Assembly (NCBI RefSeq): GCF_014635665.1
Contig: NZ_BMDG01000003.1
Span: 1 to 64,000, forward strand
DNA length: 64,000 bases
Source: Isoptericola cucumis
GTDB lineage: Bacteria > Actinomycetota > Actinomycetes > Actinomycetales > Cellulomonadaceae
Direction of reading: 5' to 3'
A program made the position numbers and the translations under genes. The first letter of the stretch is position 1. Every line of letters starts with the position of its first letter. Under the pieces are notes generated by a model. It made no database searches and was not told the DNA's origin. It saw nothing but the letters and a program-made list of their open reading frames with translations. This document shows, piece by piece, positions 17,253 to 28,114 of this stretch.

Positions 17253-18758
17253 ATGACCGACCTGACGCGACTCAGCGCCTGCCAGCTCTCGGAGACCCTC
17301 GCCTCGGGCGAGGCGTCCAGCGTCGAGGCCACCCGCGCGCACCTGGACCGCATCGCCGCCGTCGACGGCGACGTGCACGCCTTCCTGCACGTGAGCGCCG
17401 ACGACGCGCTCGCCACGGCCGCCGACGTCGACGCCCGCCGCGCCAACGGCGAGGTGCTGCACCCGCTCGCCGGCGTGCCGATCGCCGTCAAGGACGTCGT
17501 CGTCACGAAGGGCATGCCGTCGACCGCCGGGTCGAAGATCCTCGAGGGCTGGATCCCGCCGTACGACGCGACGCTCGTCGAGCGCCTGCGCGCCGCGGGC
17601 CTGCCGATCCTCGGCAAGACCAACATGGACGAGTTCGCGATGGGCTCCTCCACGGAGCACTCCGCGTACGGCAACTCGCACAACCCGTGGGACCTCGAGC
17701 GCATCCCGGGCGGCTCCGGGGGCGGCTCCGCGGCCGCCGTCGCCGCCTTCGAGGCGCCGCTGGCGATCGGCACGGACACCGGCGGCTCGATCCGCCAGCC
17801 CGGCGCCGTCACCGGCACGGTCGGCGTCAAGCCGACCTACGGCGGCGTCTCGCGCTACGGCCTCATCGCGCTCGCCTCGTCGCTGGACCAGGCCGGCCCG
17901 GTCACGCGCACGGTGCTCGACTCCGCGCTGCTGCACGAGCTCATCGGCGGGCACGACCCGCGCGACTCGACGTCGATCCCCGAGCCGCTGCCGCCGCTGG
18001 TGGAGGCGGCGCGCCAGGGCGCGCTCGGCGACCTGTCCGGGCTGCGTGTGGGTGTCGTGACGCAGCTGCAGGGCGAGGGCTACCAGCCCGGCGTGCTGGC
18101 GCGGTTCCACGAGTCCCTCGAGCTGCTCACCAAGGCGGGCGCCGAGGTCGTCGAGGTCTCGTGCCCGCACTTCGAGTACGCCCTCGCCGCGTACTACCTG
18201 ATCCTCCCGGCCGAGGCGTCCAGCAACCTGGCGAAGTTCGACGGCATGCGCTTCGGGCTGCGCGTCGAGCCCGAGGACGGCCCGGTCACGGCCGAGCGCG
18301 TCATGGCGGCCACGCGCGGCGCCGGCTTCGGCGACGAGGTCAAGCGCCGCATCATCCTCGGCACCTATGCCCTGAGCGCCGGCTACTACGACGCCTACTA
18401 CGGCAGCGCCCAGAAGGTGCGCACGCTCATCCAGCGCGACTTCGCCGACGCCTTCGCCCAGGCCGACGTGCTGGTCTCGCCCACGGCTCCGACCACGGCG
18501 TTCAAGCTGGGCGAGAAGCTCGACGACCCGCTGGCGATGTACCTCAACGACGTCGCGACCATCCCGGCCAACCTGGCGGGCGTGCCGGGCATCTCGGTGC
18601 CCAGCGGCCTGTCCGACGACGGCCTGCCCGCCGGGTTCCAGATCCTCGCGCCGGCCAAGGCGGACGACCGCCTGTACCGGGTGGGCGCCGCGCTCGAGGC
18701 CGCCCTCGAGTCGACCTGGGGCGGCCCGCTGCTGGACCGCGCCCCCACGCTCGGCTGA
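17253..18758 (+). CDS. gatA: Asp-tRNA(Asn)/Glu-tRNA(Gln) amidotransferase subunit A
   Basis: The glutaminase subunit of GatCAB, which releases ammonia from glutamine. The amidase-signature triad is intact: K80 in IAVKDVV, cis-serine S155 in GGSGGGSA and nucleophile S179 in [11 protein letters not shown]. At 501 residues the length is normal. The [21 protein letters not shown] block follows as in other GatA proteins. It lies between gatC and gatB in the usual order. Confidence 0.96.
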   Translation: MTDLTRLSACQLSETLASGEASSVEATRAHLDRIAAVDGDVHAFLHVSADDALATAADVDARRANGEVLHPLAGVPIAVKDVVVTKGMPSTAGSKILEGWIPPYDATLVERLRAAGLPILGKTNMDEFAMGSSTEHSAYGNSHNPWDLERIPGGSGGGSAAAVAAFEAPLAIGTDTGGSIRQPGAVTGTVGVKPTYGGVSRYGLIALASSLDQAGPVTRTVLDSALLHELIGGHDPRDSTSIPEPLPPLVEAARQGALGDLSGLRVGVVTQLQGEGYQPGVLARFHESLELLTKAGAEVVEVSCPHFEYALAAYYLILPAEASSNLAKFDGMRFGLRVEPEDGPVTAERVMAATRGAGFGDEVKRRIILGTYALSAGYYDAYYGSAQKVRTLIQRDFADAFAQADVLVSPTAPTTAFKLGEKLDDPLAMYLNDVATIPANLAGVPGISVPSGLSDDGLPAGFQILAPAKADDRLYRVGAALEAALESTWGGPLLDRAPTLG

Positions 18759-18782
18759 GCACGAGAACAGGAGAACACCACT

Positions 18783-20291
18783 GTGACCACCACGACCCCT
18801 GCTCTCGTCGCCTACGGCGACGCGGTGCGCCGCTACGACCCGGTGATCGGCATCGAGGTGCACGTCGAGCTCGGCACCCGCACCAAGATGTTCTGCCCCG
18901 CGGAGCAGTCGTTCGGCGCGGAGCCGAACACGCAGACCACGCCGGTCTCGCTGGGCCTGCCCGGCGCGCTGCCCGTCGTCAACGGCACCGCCGTCGAGTA
19001 CGCGATCCGCATCGGCCTGGCGCTCAACTGCCAGATCGCGGAGAGCTGCCGCTTCGCCCGGAAGAACTACTTCTACCCGGACGTGCCGAAGAACTTCCAG
19101 ACGTCGCAGTACGACGAGCCGATCGCCTTCGACGGCTGGCTCGACGTCGAGCTCGAGGACGGAACGGTGCACCGCGTCGAGATCGAGCGCGCGCACATGG
19201 AGGAGGACGCCGGCAAGAACACCCACGTCGGCGGCTCCGCCGGGCGCATCCACGGGGCGGAGTACTCGCTCGTCGACTACAACCGCGCCGGCGTCCCGCT
19301 GGTGGAGATCGTCACCCGGCCCATCACGGGCGCGGGGGAGCGGGCGCCCGAGGTGGCCCGCGCGTACGTGCAGGCGCTGCGCGACATCTTCCGCGTGCTC
19401 GACGTCTCCGAGGCGCGCATGGAGCGCGGCAACGTCCGCGCGGACGTCAACCTGTCGCTGCGCGCGACGCCCGAGGCCCCGCTGGGCACGCGCACGGAGA
19501 CCAAGAACGTCAACTCGTTCCGCTCCGTCGAGCGCGCGGTCCGGTACGAGGTCTCGCGGCAGGCCGCGATCCTCGACGCCGGCCGGTCCGTCGTCCAGGA
19601 GACGCGGCACTTCCACGAGGAGGACGGCAGCACGTCGCCGGGCCGCGTGAAGTCGGACGCCGAGGACTACCGCTACTTCCCGGAGCCGGACCTCGTGCCC
19701 GTCGCGCCGTCGCGCGCGTGGGTGGAGGAGATCCGCGCGACCCTGCCCGAGCTGCCGCAGGCGCGCCGCCGCCGCCTGCACGACGAGTGGGGCTTCGCCG
19801 ACGCCGAGATGCGCGACGTCGTCAACGCGGGCGCGCTCGACCTCATCGAGGCGACCGTCGCCGCGGGGGCGACGGCGGCCGCGGCCCGCAAGTGGTGGAT
19901 GGGCGAGCTGGCCCGCCGCGCCAAGCAGGAGGAGGCGGAGCTCGCGGACCTCGCGATCACGCCGGCGCAGATCGGTGAGCTCCAGCAGCTCGTCGACGCC
20001 GGGCGGATCAACGACAAGATCGCGCGCCAGGTGCTCGACGGCGTGCTCGCCGGCGAGGGCGACCCGGAGCAGGTCGTGGTCTCGCGCGGCCTCGAGATCG
20101 TCTCGGACGACGGTCCGCTCCTCGTGGCGATCGACGAGGCGCTGGCGGCGCAGCCCGACGTGGTCGAGAAGGTCCGGGGCGGGAACCAGGGGCCGGTCGG
20201 CGCGATCATCGGCGCCGTCATGAAGGCGACGCGCGGCCAGGCCGACGCCAAGCGGGTGCGCGAGCTCGTGCTCGAGAGGATCGCCGGGTGA
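18783..20291 (+). CDS. gatB: Asp-tRNA(Asn)/Glu-tRNA(Gln) amidotransferase subunit B
   Basis: The kinase and tRNA-binding subunit, 502 residues. Recognisable blocks are [17 protein letters not shown], the [10 protein letters not shown] loop, [16 protein letters not shown] and NYNRAG-like [14 protein letters not shown], with the YqeY-like tail domain ending in [16 protein letters not shown]. The start codon is GTG at 18783. It ends in a GTGA overlap with the acetyltransferase gene. Confidence 0.96.
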   Translation: MTTTTPALVAYGDAVRRYDPVIGIEVHVELGTRTKMFCPAEQSFGAEPNTQTTPVSLGLPGALPVVNGTAVEYAIRIGLALNCQIAESCRFARKNYFYPDVPKNFQTSQYDEPIAFDGWLDVELEDGTVHRVEIERAHMEEDAGKNTHVGGSAGRIHGAEYSLVDYNRAGVPLVEIVTRPITGAGERAPEVARAYVQALRDIFRVLDVSEARMERGNVRADVNLSLRATPEAPLGTRTETKNVNSFRSVERAVRYEVSRQAAILDAGRSVVQETRHFHEEDGSTSPGRVKSDAEDYRYFPEPDLVPVAPSRAWVEEIRATLPELPQARRRRLHDEWGFADAEMRDVVNAGALDLIEATVAAGATAAAARKWWMGELARRAKQEEAELADLAITPAQIGELQQLVDAGRINDKIARQVLDGVLAGEGDPEQVVVSRGLEIVSDDGPLLVAIDEALAAQPDVVEKVRGGNQGPVGAIIGAVMKATRGQADAKRVRELVLERIAG

Positions 20292-20869
20292 GGACGCCGG
20301 TCCTGCACGGCGAGATGGTGCGCCTGCGCACCATCGAGGCGCGGGACGCCGACCGGCTGTGGATGTCGCTGCGCGACCCGGACAGCGGGCGGCTGCGCGG
20401 CATGGGGACGGACGCGTCGTCCAGCCGCGCGGACGTGGACGCGTGGGCGGCGGCCGCGGCGGACCTGCCGGGCCGGTACGACTGGGCCATCACGCCGGCC
20501 GCCGTCCGGGACGGCGAGCTCGTGAGCGACGACCTGATCGGCGAGATCTCGCTCGACCAGGTCGACCTGCACGTGCGCTCCGCCAACCTGCGGCTGCGCA
20601 TGATGCCCGACTACCGGGGTCGCGGGTACGGGCGGGAGGCGATCGGCGAGGTGCTGCGCTTCGCGTTCGACGCCGACGGGCTCGGCCTGCACCGGGTGAC
20701 CCTGTCCGTGATCAGCCTCCACCCGCGGGCTCGGGCCCTCTACGACTCCCTCGGGTTCCGCGAGGAGGGTCGCCTGCGCGACGCGTACCGCGACGGCGAC
20801 GGCTGGGCCGACGCCGTGGTGATGAGCATCCTGGAGGACGAGTACCGCGCCGGGGTCGGCGCCGACTGA
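20288..20869 (+). CDS. GNAT-family N-acetyltransferase (RimJ/RimL-like)
   Basis: A 193-residue acetyltransferase of the RimJ/RimL branch, which acetylate protein N-termini, amino groups or small molecules. It opens with the family-like [21 protein letters not shown]. The acetyl-CoA loop is RGRGYGREA, and [22 protein letters not shown] is the typical C-terminal half. It is coupled to gatB by a four-base GTGA overlap, so it is co-expressed with tRNA amidation; the substrate cannot be told. Confidence 0.85.
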   Translation: MRTPVLHGEMVRLRTIEARDADRLWMSLRDPDSGRLRGMGTDASSSRADVDAWAAAAADLPGRYDWAITPAAVRDGELVSDDLIGEISLDQVDLHVRSANLRLRMMPDYRGRGYGREAIGEVLRFAFDADGLGLHRVTLSVISLHPRARALYDSLGFREEGRLRDAYRDGDGWADAVVMSILEDEYRAGVGAD

Positions 20870-20903
20870 GGCGGGTGCTCCGTCGATCAGCGCCGGTCGT
20901 GCC

Positions 20904-20925
20904 GCCGGGACCGTCGTGTCCCGGC
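20904..20925 (+). terminator. Terminator after the gatCAB operon
   Basis: GCCGGGAC (20904-20911) pairs with GTCCCGGC (20918-20925) around a six-base loop, 35 bases after the acetyltransferase stop. Confidence 0.6.
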
Positions 20926-20956
20926 CGGTGCGGCCGGCGTTCGTCGTCGGGGCTGC

Positions 20957-21018
20957 TTGACACCTCCCTCGACCCGCCTTAAGTTCATATCGCAGAAGAC
21001 AGATTCCGAAGCACGGAA
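20957..21018 (+). promoter_or_regulatory. Promoter and operator of allE
   Basis: TTGACA (20957-20962) and TAAGTT (20980-20985) are separated by 17 bp, the best sigma-70-type promoter in the window. An exact operator TTCC-N7-GGAA lies at 21004-21018, also readable as TTCCG-N5-CGGAA. A degenerate copy (GTTC-N7-AGAA, 20983-20997) is 21 bp upstream and overlaps the -10 box. Confidence 0.8.
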
Positions 21019-21046
21019 GTATGTCCCGCCCGACGAGGAGTGTGAC

Positions 21047-21883
21047 GTGACCCAGCCGACCCAGACCACGCGCTACTACACCCCGCAGGGCGGGCTGCCC
21101 GGTCAGGAGGAGCTGCTGACCGACCGCGCGATCGTCACGGAGGCGTACACGGTCATCCCGCGCGGGGTGCTGCGCGACATCGTCACCTCGAACCTGCCGG
21201 GCTGGGAGAAGACCCGCCTGTGGGTGCTCGCGCGGCCGATCGAGGGGTTCGCCACCACCTTCGCGCAGTACGTGGTCGAGGTCTCCCCGGGCGGCGGCGC
21301 CGACCGGGGCGAGATCGAGGAGACCGTGCAGTCGGTCGTGTTCGTCACCGAGGGCACGCTCACGCTGACCGTCGAGGGCGCCGAGCACGTGCTCGAGCCG
21401 GGCGGCTACGCCTACCTCGCCGCGGGCGACCGGTGGTCGCTGCACAACCGCTCGGACGCCAAGGCCGCGTTCCAGTGGGTCCGCAAGGTCTACGAGCCGA
21501 TCGAGGGGCACCAGGCCAAGACCTTCGTCACCCGCGAGCAGGACATCGAGCCGACGCCGATGCCGGACACCGACGGCGCGTGGGCGACCACGCGGTTCGT
21601 CGACCCGGGCGACCTCGCGCACGACATGCACGTGAACATCGTGACGTTCGCCCCCGGCGGCTCCATCCCGTTCGCCGAGACGCACATCATGGAGCACGGC
21701 CTCTACGTGCTCGAGGGCAAGGCCGTCTACCGGCTCAACGGGGACTGGGTCGAGGTCCAGGAGGGCGACTTCATGTGGCTCCGCGCCTTCTGCCCGCAGG
21801 CCTGCTACGCCGGCGGGCCGAAGCCGTTCCGGTACCTGCTCTACAAGGACGTCAACCGCCAGGTGCGCCTCGACCGACGCTGA
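21047..21883 (+). CDS. allE: (S)-ureidoglycine aminohydrolase
   Basis: A 278-residue two-cupin, manganese-type enzyme that converts (S)-ureidoglycine to (S)-ureidoglycolate and ammonia. The C-terminal cupin keeps the metal and substrate residues in FAETHIMEHGLYVLEG and AFCPQACYAGG. The start is the GTG at 21047, with GAGGAG six bases upstream; an earlier in-frame TTG is part of the -35 box and is rejected. Its presence implies that allantoate is opened by an amidohydrolase (AllC route) rather than by allantoicase, but AllC is not in the window. It shares the operator motif with uraD and hyi. Confidence 0.93.
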   Translation: MTQPTQTTRYYTPQGGLPGQEELLTDRAIVTEAYTVIPRGVLRDIVTSNLPGWEKTRLWVLARPIEGFATTFAQYVVEVSPGGGADRGEIEETVQSVVFVTEGTLTLTVEGAEHVLEPGGYAYLAAGDRWSLHNRSDAKAAFQWVRKVYEPIEGHQAKTFVTREQDIEPTPMPDTDGAWATTRFVDPGDLAHDMHVNIVTFAPGGSIPFAETHIMEHGLYVLEGKAVYRLNGDWVEVQEGDFMWLRAFCPQACYAGGPKPFRYLLYKDVNRQVRLDRR

Positions 21884-21926
21884 CCAGCGCTCGCCGTCGA
21901 CCGCAGGCGGTGTCAGAGTTTCCCGT

Positions 21927-23447
21927 ATGACCGACCAGGCCGCGACGCCGGCGCCGCACCCCGAGCACGAGGGCGACCGGGCGTTCTTCGGGCACCCCCG
22001 CGGGCTGATGACGCTCGCCGGCACCGAGCTGTGGGAACGCTTCAGCTACTACGGGATGCGCGCCATCCTGCTGTACTACCTGACCGACACGGTCGCCAAC
22101 GGCGGCCTCGGGATGGACCCGACCACGGGCGCCGCGTTCGTCTCGATCTACGGCACGTCGGTCTACCTGCTGTCGGTCGTCGGGGGCTGGCTCGCCGACA
22201 GGATGATCGGTGCGCGGCGGTCCGTGCTCTACGGCGGGATCATCATCGCCGCCGGGCACGTCTCGCTCACGATGCCCGCCTACGGGTTCTCGATGCTGGG
22301 TATCGGGCTGGTCGCGTTCGGGACGGGCCTGCTGAAGCCGAACGTGTCGTCGATGGTGGGCGAGCTGTACTCCCGCGACGACGAGCGTCGCGACCCGGCG
22401 TTCTCGATCTTCTACATGGGGATCAACCTCGGGTCGTTCTTCTCCCCGCTGGTCGTGGGCGTGGTCGAGCAGGCCTGGGGCTACCACGCCGGGTTCCTCG
22501 TCGCCGCGATCGGCATGGCGTTCGCCCTCGTGTTCTTCGTGGGCGGCTATCGGTACCTCGGCGCGGCGGGTACCGACGTGCCCAACCCCATCACCCCGGA
22601 GGACCGGCCGGCCGTGGTGCGGCTCGGCCTGTACGTCGTCGGTGCGATCGTGGCGGCGTCCCTGCTCGCCGTCGTCGTGGCCGGGGGCTGGGCCGTCGAG
22701 ACGTTCATCGACGCGGTCTCCTACCTCGCGCTGGTCACGCCGATCGTGCTGCTGACCGTGATGTACCGGTCGAAGCGGGTGACCGCCGCCGAGCGGCCGC
22801 GCGTCGTCGCCTACGTGCCGCTGTTCATCGCCGCGATGCTGTTCTGGATGATCTTCGAGCAGGCGGCCACGACGCTGGCGGCGTTCGCGGCCGACCGCAC
22901 GCAGCTCCAGCTGTTCGGCATCGACCTGTCGCCCGCCTTCTTCCAGTCGGTCAACCCGGCGTCGATCATCATCCTGGCGCCCGTGTTCGCCTGGATCTGG
23001 ACGAAGACGGGGGACCGGCCGCCGACGGCCTACAAGTTCGTCATGGGGCTGACGCTCGCGGCGCTGTCGTTCCTCTTCCTCGCGGGCATGTCGGAGGTCT
23101 TCGCCGGCGAGCTCGCGCCGCCGTGGGTGCTGATGGGCGTCTACGTCATCCAGACGCTCGGCGAGCTGTGCCTGTCGCCGGTCGGCATCGCGGCCACGAC
23201 GCTGCTGGCGCCGCGCGCCTTCCGGGGTCAGGCGATGGCGCTGTGGTTCCTGTCGTCCGCAGCGGGCCAGGCGATCACCGCCCAGACGATCGAGGCGACC
23301 GAGGGCGTCTCGGACACCCTGTACTTCGGCGGCATCGGCGTCGTGGCGCTCGTCTTCGCCGGCCTCCTGCTCCTCCTCGCGCCGTGGGTCACCCGGCACA
23401 TCCGGCACGCCGACGAGCTGGAGGGCACCCGCACCGCCGGCGAGTGA
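21927..23447 (+). CDS. POT/PTR-family proton-dependent peptide transporter
   Basis: A 506-residue membrane protein with about 14 hydrophobic segments. The family signature [21 protein letters not shown] is in TM1 (the ExxERFxYYG proton-coupling motif), and [17 protein letters not shown] in TM5 matches the PTR2 pattern. It should import di- or tripeptides by H+ symport. It starts 43 bases after allE without a clear ribosome site; a weak -10-like CAGAGT lies eight bases before the ATG. Co-transcription with allE is possible but a metabolic link is not evident. Confidence 0.9.
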   Translation: MTDQAATPAPHPEHEGDRAFFGHPRGLMTLAGTELWERFSYYGMRAILLYYLTDTVANGGLGMDPTTGAAFVSIYGTSVYLLSVVGGWLADRMIGARRSVLYGGIIIAAGHVSLTMPAYGFSMLGIGLVAFGTGLLKPNVSSMVGELYSRDDERRDPAFSIFYMGINLGSFFSPLVVGVVEQAWGYHAGFLVAAIGMAFALVFFVGGYRYLGAAGTDVPNPITPEDRPAVVRLGLYVVGAIVAASLLAVVVAGGWAVETFIDAVSYLALVTPIVLLTVMYRSKRVTAAERPRVVAYVPLFIAAMLFWMIFEQAATTLAAFAADRTQLQLFGIDLSPAFFQSVNPASIIILAPVFAWIWTKTGDRPPTAYKFVMGLTLAALSFLFLAGMSEVFAGELAPPWVLMGVYVIQTLGELCLSPVGIAATTLLAPRAFRGQAMALWFLSSAAGQAITAQTIEATEGVSDTLYFGGIGVVALVFAGLLLLLAPWVTRHIRHADELEGTRTAGE

Positions 23448-23473
23448 CCTCCCCGGGCACGGGCCCGGGGAGG
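23448..23473. terminator. Bidirectional terminator between transporter and DoxX genes
   Basis: CCTCCCCGGG pairs with CCCGGGGAGG (10 bp, six-base loop) right after the transporter stop and 32 bases from the end of the converging gene. Confidence 0.75.
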
Positions 23474-23505
23474 CCGGCGCCGGGCGGCGTCCGGGCGGCG
23501 TCCGG

Positions 23506-24084
23506 TCAGCGCAGGACGGTGGAGGTGCCCGGCACCCGGGAGCCGGCCCAGGCGCGCCCGAGGCCCCACGTGTCGCCGGAGCGGGTGAGGGCGAGCACGG
23601 CGAGGACCGCCACGTACACGAGGTGCTGGTCGACGACCGGGTTGGCCGAGCCCGGGGCGAACGGCCACGACGCCACCCAGAGCGAGAGCATGAGCAGCCC
23701 GCCGGCCACGGCCGCGACCCGCAGGCCGATGCCGAGCAGCAGGGCGAGCCCGGTGCCCAGCATCCCCAGCATGAAGAGCCAGTCCACGACCGGCCCTGCC
23801 AGGGCGCCGAACAGCCCGGCCGGGGGACCGGTGAGCGAGCCGAGGAAGCCCGCCGTCGGCGAGGCGCCGGCGACCCACGCGGCCTCCGGCGGGGTCGCGT
23901 ACCCGAGGCCGAAGGTCTTGTCGGCCACGGGCCACAGGAACACGCAGGCCAGGAGCAGCCGGGCGGTCGCGAGCGCGCGCCGGGCGGCGGCGCTCGTGAC
24001 GACGTGGTCGGTGGCCGGGCCGGGGGCCGGGGACGGTGCGGTGCTCGGGGAGGTGGTCGTCGCTGCGGTCGGCACGGAGGTCAT
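23506..24084 (-). CDS. DoxX-like membrane protein
   Basis: A 192-residue protein with a Thr/Pro/Ala-rich N-terminus (about 30 residues) and four hydrophobic segments. [21 protein letters not shown], followed by GFLGSLTGP and [30 protein letters not shown], resembles the DoxX/TQO-small family, whose members are linked to quinone or thiol redox chemistry at the membrane. An AGGAG site precedes the ATG on the minus strand. It is divergent from ilvD; no functional link is evident. The specific role is unknown. Confidence 0.75.
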   Translation of the reverse strand: MTSVPTAATTTSPSTAPSPAPGPATDHVVTSAAARRALATARLLLACVFLWPVADKTFGLGYATPPEAAWVAGASPTAGFLGSLTGPPAGLFGALAGPVVDWLFMLGMLGTGLALLLGIGLRVAAVAGGLLMLSLWVASWPFAPGSANPVVDQHLVYVAVLAVLALTRSGDTWGLGRAWAGSRVPGTSTVLR

Positions 24085-24336
24085 CGGGTGCTCCTGTCGG
24101 TCGTGAGCTGGCGTCAAGGTGGTGAGCTCGGCACGACGGCGTGCCCCGGGCATCGACATCCGAACGGAAATCTGTTGAACGTGCAACCTTTCGTCTCGAA
24201 TGCCGGGATCGTGACCGCGCCGGATCGTCTCGGCCCCGGCCGCGACCGCTGGGCGGACGCCCGGTCCGTGCCCGCACGGGCCAGGCGTAGGGTGCGGCGC
24301 GAACGTTGTCGCGAAGGTCATGTCGAAGGAGCTGAG

Positions 24337-26199
24337 ATGAGCCGCCCCCTGCGCTCTCGGACGTCCACCCACGGTCGCAACATGGCCGGTGCCCGTGCCC
24401 TCTGGCGCGCGACCGGCATGGGCTCGGGCGACTTCGGCAAGCCGATCGTCGCGATCGCGAACTCGTACACGCAGTTCGTCCCCGGCCACGTGCACCTCAA
24501 GGACATGGGCGACCTCGTGGCGTCGGCGATCCAGGAGGCCGGCGGCGTCGCCAAGGAGTTCAACACGATCGCCGTCGACGACGGCATCGCGATGGGCCAC
24601 GCGGGCATGCTCTACTCGCTGCCCAGCCGCGACCTCATCGCCGACTCGGTCGAGTACATGGTCAACGCGCACTGCGCCGACGCGCTGGTGTGCATCTCCA
24701 ACTGCGACAAGATCACGCCGGGCATGCTCAACGCCGCGCTGCGGCTCAACATCCCGGTGATCTTCGTGTCCGGCGGGCCGATGGAGGCCGGCAAGGCGAT
24801 CGTGGCCGACGGCGTCGCGAAGACGCCGCTCAACCTCATCAACGCGATCAACTACTCGGCCGACGACAACGTGTCCGACGACGCGCTGGCGGCGGTCGAG
24901 GAGAACGCGTGCCCCACCTGCGGCTCGTGCTCCGGCATGTTCACCGCGAACTCGATGAACTGCCTCACCGAGGCGCTCGGCCTCTCGCTGCCGGGCAACG
25001 GCTCGACGCTGGCCACCCACTCCGCGCGCAAGGAGCTGTTCCTGGAGGCCGGTCGCACGATCGTCGACCTGGCGAAGCGCTACTACGACGACGAGGACGA
25101 CTCGGCCGCGCCCCGCAGCATCGCCACCAAGGCGGCGTTCTCGAACGCGATGGCCCTCGACGTCGCGATGGGCGGGTCGACCAACACGGTGCTGCACATC
25201 CTCGCCGCGGCCCAGGAGGGTGAGGTTGACTTCGACCTCACGGACATCGAGGCCATCAGCCGCAACGTGCCCTGCCTGAGCAAGGTCGCGCCGAACCACC
25301 CGAACTTCCACATGGAGGACGTGCACCGCGCCGGCGGCATCCCCGCCCTGCTGGGAGAGCTGGACCGTGCCGGCCTGCTGGACCACGGCGTCACCTCCGT
25401 GCACTCGCCCACGCTCCGCGGGTGGCTCGACGACTGGGACGTCCGGGGCGGCAAGGCCACGGAGCGCGCGACCGAGCTCTTCCACGCCGCTCCCGGCGGC
25501 GTGCGCACCACGCAGGCGTTCTCGACCTCGAACGTGTGGGAGAGCCTCGACACCGACGCCGCGAACGGCTGCATCCGCGACCTCGAGCACGCGTACACGG
25601 TCGAGGGCGGCCTGGCCGTGCTGCGCGGCAACCTGGCCACCGACGGCGCCGTCTTCAAGACGGCGGGCGTCGACCCCGACGTCTTCCACTTCGTCGGCCG
25701 GGCGCTCGTGTGCGAGTCGCAGGACGAGGCCGTCGAGAAGATCCTCACCAAGCAGGTCGAGCCCGGGCACGTCGTGGTCGTGCGCTACGAGGGCCCGGCG
25801 GGCGGCCCGGGCATGCAGGAGATGCTCTACCCGACGTCGTTCATCAAGGGCCGTGGGCTCGGCAAGGTCTGCGCGCTCATCACCGACGGGCGGTTCTCCG
25901 GCGGGTCGAGCGGCATCTCGGTGGGCCACGTCTCGCCCGAGGCGGCCGCGGGCGGCACGATCGGCCTGGTCGAGGACGGCGACGAGATCGAGATCGACGT
26001 CGAGGACCGCCTGATCCGCGTCAACGTGCCCGACGAGGTGCTCGCCGAGCGGCGCGCGAAGATGGAGGCGCGCGAGAACCCGTGGCAGCCGGTGGGTCGC
26101 GACCGCTACGTGTCCCCGGCCCTCCAGGCGTACGCCGCGATGGCGACGTCGGCCGACCGTGGCGCGGTGCGCGACGTCTCGCTGATCACGCGGCGCTGA
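24337..26199 (+). CDS. ilvD: Dihydroxyacid dehydratase, [4Fe-4S]-type (E. coli-like)
   Basis: Third enzyme of isoleucine and valine synthesis, dehydrating dihydroxy acids to 2-keto acids. At 620 residues it is the long form. Cluster cysteines are C123 in [10 protein letters not shown] and C195/C198 in [11 protein letters not shown]. The C-terminal [20 protein letters not shown] block is conserved. The ATG at 24337 has AAGGAG upstream. A possible -10 box TAGGGT lies at 24288-24293. A second, different dehydratase follows 64 bases later. Confidence 0.95.
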   Translation: MSRPLRSRTSTHGRNMAGARALWRATGMGSGDFGKPIVAIANSYTQFVPGHVHLKDMGDLVASAIQEAGGVAKEFNTIAVDDGIAMGHAGMLYSLPSRDLIADSVEYMVNAHCADALVCISNCDKITPGMLNAALRLNIPVIFVSGGPMEAGKAIVADGVAKTPLNLINAINYSADDNVSDDALAAVEENACPTCGSCSGMFTANSMNCLTEALGLSLPGNGSTLATHSARKELFLEAGRTIVDLAKRYYDDEDDSAAPRSIATKAAFSNAMALDVAMGGSTNTVLHILAAAQEGEVDFDLTDIEAISRNVPCLSKVAPNHPNFHMEDVHRAGGIPALLGELDRAGLLDHGVTSVHSPTLRGWLDDWDVRGGKATERATELFHAAPGGVRTTQAFSTSNVWESLDTDAANGCIRDLEHAYTVEGGLAVLRGNLATDGAVFKTAGVDPDVFHFVGRALVCESQDEAVEKILTKQVEPGHVVVVRYEGPAGGPGMQEMLYPTSFIKGRGLGKVCALITDGRFSGGSSGISVGHVSPEAAAGGTIGLVEDGDEIEIDVEDRLIRVNVPDEVLAERRAKMEARENPWQPVGRDRYVSPALQAYAAMATSADRGAVRDVSLITRR

Positions 26200-26251
26200 C
26201 GACGGACGGGCCGCGCCCGCGTTTCGGCGGGCCCGCCGCCGCGAGGGTTCG

Positions 26252-26257
26252 TAGTCT
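26252..26257 (+). promoter_or_regulatory. -10 box of the second dehydratase, leaderless-type
   Basis: TAGTCT ends six bases before the ATG at 26264 and no ribosome site is present, so the gene probably has its own leaderless transcript. Confidence 0.5.
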
Positions 26258-26263
26258 CGGCTC

Positions 26264-27976
26264 ATGAGCACCGACGCCTCCACCCCGCCCGACCTCAAGC
26301 CGCGCTCCCGCCAGGTGACCGACGGGCTGGAGGCGACGGCGGCGCGCGGGATGCTGCGCGCCGTCGGCATGGGTGACGACGACTGGGTCAAGCCGCAGGT
26401 GGGCGTCGCGAGCTCGTGGAACGAGATCACGCCGTGCAACCTGTCGCTCGACCGGCTCGCGCAGGCGGTGAAGAACGGCGTGCACGCCGGCGGCGGGTAC
26501 CCGCTGGAGTTCGGCACCATCTCCGTCTCCGACGGCATCTCGATGGGCCACGAGGGGATGCACTTCTCCCTGGTGTCCCGCGACGTCATCGCCGACTCCG
26601 TCGAGACGGTGATGCAGGCCGAGCGGCTCGACGGCTCGGTGCTGCTCGCGGGCTGCGACAAGTCGCTGCCGGGCATGCTCATGGCCGCCGCGCGCCTCGA
26701 CCTGGCGAGCGTGTTCCTGTACGCGGGCTCGATCATGCCGGGCTGGGTGAAGCTCTCCGACGGCACCGAGAAGGACGTCACGATCATCGACGCGTTCGAG
26801 GCGGTGGGCGCGTGCGCGCGCGGCCTCATGAGCCGCGACGACGTGGACCGGATCGAGCGGGCGATCTGCCCCGGCGAGGGCGCGTGCGGCGGGATGTACA
26901 CGGCGAACACCATGGCGTCGGCCGCCGAGGCGCTGGGCATGTCACTGCCCGGGTCCGCCGCGCCGCCGTCGGCGGACCGGCGCCGCGACACGTTCGCGCA
27001 GGCGTCCGGCGAGGCCGTGGTCGAGCTGCTGCGCCGCGGCATCACCGCCCGGCAGATTCTCACCAAGGAGGCGTTCGAGAACGCCATCGCCGTGGTGATG
27101 GCGTTCGGCGGCTCCACGAACGCGGTGCTGCACCTGCTCGCCATCGCGCACGAGGCCGAGGTCGACCTCACGCTCGACGACTTCTCCCGCGTGGCCGACC
27201 GGGTGCCGCACCTGGGCGACCTCAAGCCGTTCGGCCGGTACGTCATGAACGACGTCGACCGGATCGGCGGCGTGCCCGTGGTGATGAAGGCGCTGCTGGA
27301 CGCCGGGCTGCTGCACGGCGACCAGCTCACGGTCACCGGCCGCACCGTCGCGCAGAACCTCGCGGACATCGCGCCGCCCGACCCGGACGGCAAGATCCTG
27401 CGCGCCCTCGACCGGCCCATCCACCCCACCGGCGGCATCACGATCCTGCACGGCTCGCTCGCCCCGGAGGGCGCCGTGGTGAAGTCCGCCGGGTTCGACT
27501 CCGACGTCTTCGAGGGCAAGGCCCGCGTGTTCGAGCGGGAGCGGGCCGCGCTCGACGCGCTGGAGGACGGCACCATCACCGCCGGCGACGTCGTCGTCAT
27601 CCGGTACGAGGGGCCGAAGGGCGGGCCGGGCATGCGCGAGATGCTCGCCATCACGGGCGCCATCAAGGGCGCCGGGCTGGGCAAGGACGTGCTGCTCATC
27701 ACCGACGGGCGGTTCTCCGGCGGGACCACGGGGCTGTGCGTGGGGCACATCGCCCCCGAGGCCGTGGACGCCGGGCCGGTCGCGTTCGTGCGCGACGGCG
27801 ACCGCATCCGGCTCGACGTCGCGCGCAAGACGCTCGACCTCCTGGTGGACGACGCCGAGCTCGCCGCGCGCCGGACGGCGGACTGGGCGCCCGTGCCGCA
27901 CGGCTACACCCGCGGCGTGCTCGCCAAGTACACGAAGCTCGTGGGCTCCGCGTCGCGCGGCGCCGTGCTGGGCTGA
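26264..27976 (+). CDS. ilvD: Dihydroxyacid dehydratase, [2Fe-2S]-type (mycobacterial-like)
   Basis: A 570-residue IlvD/Edd-family dehydratase. It has the shorter form's three cysteine positions: C58 in TPCNLSLD, C131 in [10 protein letters not shown] and C208 in [13 protein letters not shown], the pattern of [2Fe-2S] dihydroxyacid dehydratases. The neighbouring copy lacks the N-terminal PCN cysteine. It could act in the same pathway under different iron or oxygen conditions, or on a sugar acid, since Edd and sugar-acid dehydratases share the fold. The branched-chain role is favoured by location. It reads from its own start-proximal -10 box. Confidence 0.88.
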   Translation: MSTDASTPPDLKPRSRQVTDGLEATAARGMLRAVGMGDDDWVKPQVGVASSWNEITPCNLSLDRLAQAVKNGVHAGGGYPLEFGTISVSDGISMGHEGMHFSLVSRDVIADSVETVMQAERLDGSVLLAGCDKSLPGMLMAAARLDLASVFLYAGSIMPGWVKLSDGTEKDVTIIDAFEAVGACARGLMSRDDVDRIERAICPGEGACGGMYTANTMASAAEALGMSLPGSAAPPSADRRRDTFAQASGEAVVELLRRGITARQILTKEAFENAIAVVMAFGGSTNAVLHLLAIAHEAEVDLTLDDFSRVADRVPHLGDLKPFGRYVMNDVDRIGGVPVVMKALLDAGLLHGDQLTVTGRTVAQNLADIAPPDPDGKILRALDRPIHPTGGITILHGSLAPEGAVVKSAGFDSDVFEGKARVFERERAALDALEDGTITAGDVVVIRYEGPKGGPGMREMLAITGAIKGAGLGKDVLLITDGRFSGGTTGLCVGHIAPEAVDAGPVAFVRDGDRIRLDVARKTLDLLVDDAELAARRTADWAPVPHGYTRGVLAKYTKLVGSASRGAVLG

Positions 27977-28114
27977 CCGGACCCCGCCGACCACCCGGTG
28001 GGGGGACGGTTCCCCGGCGCCGTGGTTTCCCCGGCGCCGCGCGCTGAGGTCTCGCGAGCGTCGGTGGCCCGCGGGATGGTGGAGGGGCACGCACATCACC
28101 GACGTGGAGGGGCC

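Noticed and set aside
20957-21046. Upstream TTG start that would extend AllE by 30 residues
   Set aside because: The TTG is the first half of a perfect -35 box and the extension covers the -10 box and the operator. The GTG at 21047 has a good ribosome site.
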